Of a stretch of 64,000 nucleotides of DNA, positions 60,399-64,000 are shown piece by piece. The DNA comes from UBA7239 sp964509075. GTDB taxonomy: Bacteria > Pseudomonadota > Gammaproteobacteria > Pseudomonadales > UBA7239. The stretch spans positions 253,620-317,619 of the forward strand of contig CAZDWC010000004.1 in NCBI GenBank assembly GCA_964509075.1. The letters are read 5' to 3'. The notes under the pieces are model-generated. The model had not been told where the DNA came from, did not search any database, and saw only the letters and a list, made by a program, of their open reading frames with translations. How positions within the stretch are numbered: the stretch's first letter is position 1; every line of letters begins with the position of its first letter. The translations under genes and the position numbers were made by a program.

Positions 60399-60729
60399 TA
60401 AGCGATGGTGGAAAATCTGTTTTTGGTGTTTGTGGTCTGCTGCAACTGCGTTGATGGTATTGCCGACACCGGATCTCCCTGCAATCAATCTGTGGGACAA
60501 GGGGTGGCATGCAATGACATTTGCTGCATTGATGCTGCTGGCATGGTTGGGATATCGCGACCGGCATTCACCTCTGCAACTTGCAAGTTTGTTGCTTGCA
60601 TACGGTGTTGGAATCGAATGCATACAGTTCTTCATTCCGTCACGCAGTTTCAGTATTCTGGATATGCTGGCAGACAGCACGGGTATTTTTCCGGTTTGTG
60701 TTGCCGTTATGAAACTTGGCCGCAGATGA
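60382..60729 (+). CDS. VanZ-like small membrane protein in the biotin operon
   Basis: The 115-residue product has about three membrane helices and the VanZ-like features LWDKGWHAMTFAALMLLAWLG and IQFFIPSRSFSILDMLADSTG. VanZ-like proteins are known from teicoplanin resistance and many unrelated settings without clear function. ATG 60382 overlaps the bioHC end by 17 bases, with GAGGTG before it, and its own stop overlaps bioD. It is therefore a real, translated part of the operon. A role in biotin supply is unproven. Confidence 0.88.
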   Translation: MFQQVDKRWWKICFWCLWSAATALMVLPTPDLPAINLWDKGWHAMTFAALMLLAWLGYRDRHSPLQLASLLLAYGVGIECIQFFIPSRSFSILDMLADSTGIFPVCVAVMKLGRR

Positions 60730-61346
60730 GTCGCCAGGTATTGTTCGTCGCCGGAACTGACACCGGCGCAGGAAAGACATTCGCAACTGCGCGCTTGCTG
60801 CAGCAAGCGCGCGCCAAAGGTCTGTCCAGTCTGGGCTTGAAGCCGCTGGCAGCGGGGTCGGTGTTTGTTGATGGCGAATGGAAAAATGATGATGCCCTGC
60901 TGTTGCAGCAGGCGAGCAGTGTGCAGCTGCCGTATGCCGACGTGAACCCTTTCTGTTTTGTGGAAGCTGTCGCGCCACATATTGCCGCGCAAAAAAATGG
61001 TATCTCGCTGACAGCTGAGAAAATCGCCGGTGCTGTACAGTCAACAATGCAAAAAGTCGATTTTGATTACTGCCTTATCGAAGGCGCCGGCGGTTGGCTC
61101 ACGCCTCTGAATGCACAGGAAACGCTCGCTGATGTTGCCAGACATTTGCAGTTGCCGGTGATTCTGGTGGTGGGCATGAAACTCGGCTGTTTGAATCATG
61201 CACTGCTGACGGCGCAAGCGATACACGCCGACGGCTTGCGGTTGCACGGCTGGATCGCCAACGATCTCGGCGCGCCGATGCCGTACCTGCAGCAAAATAT
61301 CGAGACACTGGAAACCATGCTCAACGCGCCGCGCATTGCGCTGTAA
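60726..61346 (+). CDS. bioD: Dethiobiotin synthetase
   Basis: The 206-residue P-loop enzyme starts MSRQVLFVAGTDTGAGKTF with the ATP-binding GTDTGAGKT, then KPLAAGS and the Mg2+-binding EGAGGWLTPLN. It closes the ureido ring of dethiobiotin from 7,8-diaminononanoate, CO2 and ATP. Its ATG overlaps the VanZ-like stop by four bases. It is convergent with epd, 15 bases apart. Confidence 0.96.
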   Translation: MSRQVLFVAGTDTGAGKTFATARLLQQARAKGLSSLGLKPLAAGSVFVDGEWKNDDALLLQQASSVQLPYADVNPFCFVEAVAPHIAAQKNGISLTAEKIAGAVQSTMQKVDFDYCLIEGAGGWLTPLNAQETLADVARHLQLPVILVVGMKLGCLNHALLTAQAIHADGLRLHGWIANDLGAPMPYLQQNIETLETMLNAPRIAL

Positions 61347-61361
61347 GCATCAGAAAAAAAA

Positions 61362-62366
61362 TCAAGGCCAACGCTGCACCACATCCAGCATGCGATTGGC
61401 ATAGCCCCACTCGTTATCAAACCACACCAGCACTTTGACCAACTGGCCACTGGCGCGCGTCTGACTGGCGTCGACAATGCCGGAGTGTGCGTCGTGATTG
61501 AAATCACAGGAGGCCAGCGGCTCTTCGGTGTAAGCGAGAATGCCGCGCAAGCTCGATTGCGACGCCGCCTGCAACACGGCATTCACGCGCGCAGCGTCGA
61601 CGGGCTTTTCCAGCAACACAGAGAGATCAATCGCCGACACATTCTGCGTCGGCACGCGCAGTGCCTGCGCTTCGAACTTGCCATGCAAGTGCGGCAGGAT
61701 ACGCTCGATGCCACGCGCAAGCTTGGTATCAATGGGAATGATCGAATGCAGCGCAGCGCGCGTCTTGCGTAAATCGGTATGGTGATAGGCATCCAGTACC
61801 GGCTGATCATTCATCGCCGAATGAATGGTGGTGATCACACCGTTCACCACGCCAAACTGCTCATCGAGAATCTGGATCACCGGCACGATGGCGTTGGTGG
61901 TGCAGGATGCACACGACACCACGGTCTGTTGCGTATTCAGCAGGTGATCGTTCACGCCGCAGACAATCGCCGCATCGATATCGTGATCCGCCGGTTGCGA
62001 AAACAGCACTCGCTTCGCACCAGAGCGCAGATGCTGCTCGGCATGCGCACGCGTCGAGTAAACCCCCGAGCATTCGAGCACAACATCGACATCGTGTGAG
62101 CGCCAGTCGAGCGCATCCAGCGAGTCGTGTGCGGTGAGCGCGATGCGATCACCGTTGACGATCAGTGTGTCGCCATCCAGCTCCAACGCGCCGGGAAAAC
62201 GCCCGTGCGTGGAATCGTAACGCGTGAGATAGGCCACCGCCTCTGCCGTCGCCGGCTCGTTGATGGCCACCACCTGCAGCAGGTTGCGTGCACCGCTTTC
62301 ATACAGCGCGCGCAACACGCAGCGACCGATACGGCCGAAACCATTGATGGCCAGCCGTGTCGTCAT
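61362..62366 (-). CDS. epd: Erythrose-4-phosphate dehydrogenase
   Basis: The 334-residue GAPDH-type protein has the NAD fold INGFGRIGRCVLRAL, the catalytic SCASCTTNA (Cys nucleophile) and TTIHSAMNDQPVLDAYHHTDLRKTR. The last segment matches Epd more than GapA. Epd oxidises erythrose 4-phosphate to 4-phosphoerythronate in the pyridoxal 5'-phosphate pathway. It lies five bases after the transketolase gene, which makes erythrose 4-phosphate. This tkt-epd pair is common in gammaproteobacteria and supports Epd; a GapA-type reaction cannot be excluded. Confidence 0.85.
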   Translation of the reverse strand: MTTRLAINGFGRIGRCVLRALYESGARNLLQVVAINEPATAEAVAYLTRYDSTHGRFPGALELDGDTLIVNGDRIALTAHDSLDALDWRSHDVDVVLECSGVYSTRAHAEQHLRSGAKRVLFSQPADHDIDAAIVCGVNDHLLNTQQTVVSCASCTTNAIVPVIQILDEQFGVVNGVITTIHSAMNDQPVLDAYHHTDLRKTRAALHSIIPIDTKLARGIERILPHLHGKFEAQALRVPTQNVSAIDLSVLLEKPVDAARVNAVLQAASQSSLRGILAYTEEPLASCDFNHDAHSGIVDASQTRASGQLVKVLVWFDNEWGYANRMLDVVQRWP

Positions 62367-62370
62367 GGTT

Positions 62371-64000
62371 TTATCCCAGCAATCCTTTCGCGGTGGCCAC
62401 TACGTTGTCTACCGTAAAGCCATACTCCTTGAACAGCGCACCGGCCGGAGCTGATTCGCCGAAGCGATCCACGCCGACCACGCGGCCGTCGAGGCCGACG
62501 AACTTGTACCAGTAGTCTGGGTGCGCGGCTTCGATGGCGACGCGCGCGCGCACGGCGGCGGGCAGTACGGCTTCGCGGTAGCTGGCGTCCTGTGCGCTGA
62601 ACAGTTCGGCGCAGGGCATGGACACCACGCGCACACTATCGCCGAGCTGCTGTGCAGCATCCATCGCCAGACCCACTTCCGAGCCAGTGGCGATAAGGAT
62701 CAGCTTCGGCGTGCCCACGGAATCCTTGAGGATGTAACCGCCCTTGGCAATGTCAGCCACCTGCTGGCTGCTGCGCGCCTGGTGCGGCAGATTCTGGCGC
62801 GAGAAGATCAGGGCGCTGGGGCCGGTTTTGTGTTCGATGGCCGATTTCCAGCTCACGGCAGATTCCACCGTATCGCACGGGCGCCAGGTACGGAGGTTTG
62901 GGGTGGCACGCAGGGCGGAGAGCTGCTCCACCGGTTGGTGGGTCGGGCCGTCTTCGCCGAGGCCGATGGAATCGTGGGTGTACACAAACAGCACGCGCTG
63001 CTTCATCAGCGCCGCCATGCGTACGGCATTGCGGGCGTATTCCATGAACATGAGGAAGGTGGCGCCGTAGGGCACGAAACCGCCGTGCAGGGCGATGCCG
63101 TTCATGATGGCGCTCATGCCGAACTCGCGCACGCCGTAGTACAGATAGTTGCCGCTGGCATCATCCGCCGACACGCCTTTGCAGCCTTTCCACAAGGTGA
63201 GGTTGGAGCCGGCCAGATCGGCCGAGCCGCCGAGAAATTCCGGCAGCAGCGGGCCGTAGGCGTTGAGCGTGTTCTGGCTGGCCTTGCGACTGGCGATGGT
63301 CTCGCCTTTCTCCTGGCAGGCAGCGATGTAAGCGCTCGCTTGCTCGGCAAAGCTTGCAGGCAAATCACCTGCCATGCGGCGCTTGAATTCTGCGGCCAAT
63401 GCGGGATGCGATTCGGCATAGGCAGCAAAGCGGCTGTTCCAGTCAGCTTCCGCTTGCGCGCCTTTCGCTTTGGCGTCCCAGCCGGCGCGAATCTCGGCCG
63501 GAATCTCGAATGGTGCATGCGGCCAGTTCAGCTGTTGGCGGGCCAGCGCGATTTCGTCGGCACCCAGCGGCGCGCCGTGGCAGTCTTCCTTGCCCTGCTT
63601 GTTCGGTGAGCCGAAGCCGATGATGGTTTTGCAGATAATCAGGGTCGGCTTGCTTGTCTCGGCGCGCGCGCTTTCAGTCGCTTGCTGGATGGCGGCGCTG
63701 TCGTGGCCGTCGATGGGGCCGATCACCTGCCAGCCGTAAGACTCGAAACGCTTGGCCGTATCGTCGGTGAACCAGCCCGGTGCGCCGTGACCGCCGGCGA
63801 CTTCACCGTCAATCGAGATGCCGTTGTCGTCATAAAAGGCGATCAGCTTGCCCAGGCCCAGGGTGCCGGCCAGCGAGCAGGCCTCGTGCGAGATGCCTTC
63901 CATCAGGCAGCCATCGCCGAGGAAGGCATAGGTGTAATGATTGACGATGGCATGGCCGTCACGATTGAACTGCGCGGCGAGCTCCTTTTCAGCCTGCGCC
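62371..64000 (-). CDS. tkt: Transketolase (N-terminus outside window)
   Basis: The frame is open to the window edge, so about 543 residues of the C-terminal part are present. The thiamine-diphosphate domain has FLGDGCLMEGISHEACSLAG and YDDNGISIDGEV. The pyrimidine domain has DSIGLGEDGPTHQPVEQLSALR, and the C-terminal domain ends in GFTVDNVVATAKGLLG. The enzyme moves two-carbon units between sugar phosphates in the pentose phosphate pathway. It leads the tkt-epd unit, with five bases between genes. Confidence 0.97.
   Translation of the reverse strand, partial: AQAEKELAAQFNRDGHAIVNHYTYAFLGDGCLMEGISHEACSLAGTLGLGKLIAFYDDNGISIDGEVAGGHGAPGWFTDDTAKRFESYGWQVIGPIDGHDSAAIQQATESARAETSKPTLIICKTIIGFGSPNKQGKEDCHGAPLGADEIALARQQLNWPHAPFEIPAEIRAGWDAKAKGAQAEADWNSRFAAYAESHPALAAEFKRRMAGDLPASFAEQASAYIAACQEKGETIASRKASQNTLNAYGPLLPEFLGGSADLAGSNLTLWKGCKGVSADDASGNYLYYGVREFGMSAIMNGIALHGGFVPYGATFLMFMEYARNAVRMAALMKQRVLFVYTHDSIGLGEDGPTHQPVEQLSALRATPNLRTWRPCDTVESAVSWKSAIEHKTGPSALIFSRQNLPHQARSSQQVADIAKGGYILKDSVGTPKLILIATGSEVGLAMDAAQQLGDSVRVVSMPCAELFSAQDASYREAVLPAAVRARVAIEAAHPDYWYKFVGLDGRVVGVDRFGESAPAGALFKEYGFTVDNVVATAKGLLG

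Overview
The window reads as chromosomal DNA of a free-living gammaproteobacterium. The evidence is a Pseudomonas-like gene order glnE-ilvE-waaF-waaC-waaG-waaP, a grpE-dnaK-dnaJ locus with sigma-32-type promoters, epd next to transketolase, a LetA/LetB envelope lipid-transport locus and a fused BioH-BioC protein. To my knowledge that fusion is described mainly in marine relatives of Cellvibrio, Teredinibacter and Saccharophagus, so an aquatic Cellvibrionales-type organism is my best guess. This is inference from gene content; there is no rRNA gene here. Most of the window is moderately G+C-rich, with visibly more A+T-rich patches around 7600-11390 and 27550-29220.

Region 1 (1-5.9 kb): a truncated BtuM-like vitamin B12 transporter behind a cobalamin riboswitch, cobA (uroporphyrinogen-III methyltransferase), two poorly known membrane proteins, an HDOD-GAF signalling protein, a radical SAM protein and tRNA-Thr(CGT). 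Region 2 (5.9-11.8 kb, minus strand): ahcY behind an SAH riboswitch, a membrane/spermidine-synthase-like fusion, an EptA-type transferase and a VOC protein. Region 3 (11.9-18.7 kb): an apparent catabolic or biosynthetic island for a hydrophobic (steroid- or terpenoid-like) substrate. It has a MaoC hydratase and a TetR regulator, then a plus-strand operon of an NTF2-like protein with a histone-H1-like tail, a CYP51-type P450, its ferredoxin, an NAD-dependent epimerase/3-beta-HSD-like enzyme, an LLM flavin/F420 oxidoreductase and a DUF1329 protein.

Region 4 (18.7-31.7 kb): priA, a GtrA/GtrB-type pair, a LetA/LetB locus in which LetA is split into two genes separated by a Cys-containing protein of unknown function, a GT-C-like membrane protein probably lacking its 5' end, comF, a sulfatase and a small membrane protein. 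Region 5 (31.7-44.3 kb, mainly minus strand): the LPS inner-core operon waaF-waaC-waaG-waaP running on into a MaoC protein, rsuA and rsmC; upstream are ilvE, yjdM (plus strand), glnE and a GspE/PilB ATPase.

Region 6 (44.4-56.6 kb): cytochrome c5, dnaJ, dnaK, grpE with promoters and REP-like repeats, a DUF4105 protein, an RCC1/thrombospondin-type-3 surface protein, pckA, an ArnT-like transferase and a ChbG-family deacetylase. Region 7 (56.7-64 kb): the biotin operon bioB-bioF-bioHC-(vanZ-like)-bioD, convergent with epd and transketolase (5' end outside the window).

No CRISPR array, intact insertion sequence, integrase or rRNA was seen. The items most worth a second look are the split letA locus with its inserted gene, the CYP51/NTF2 island with its palindromic operator, the BtuM/riboswitch unit, the REP-like elements around grpE-dnaK and ilvE, and the VanZ-like gene overlapped on both sides inside the biotin operon.
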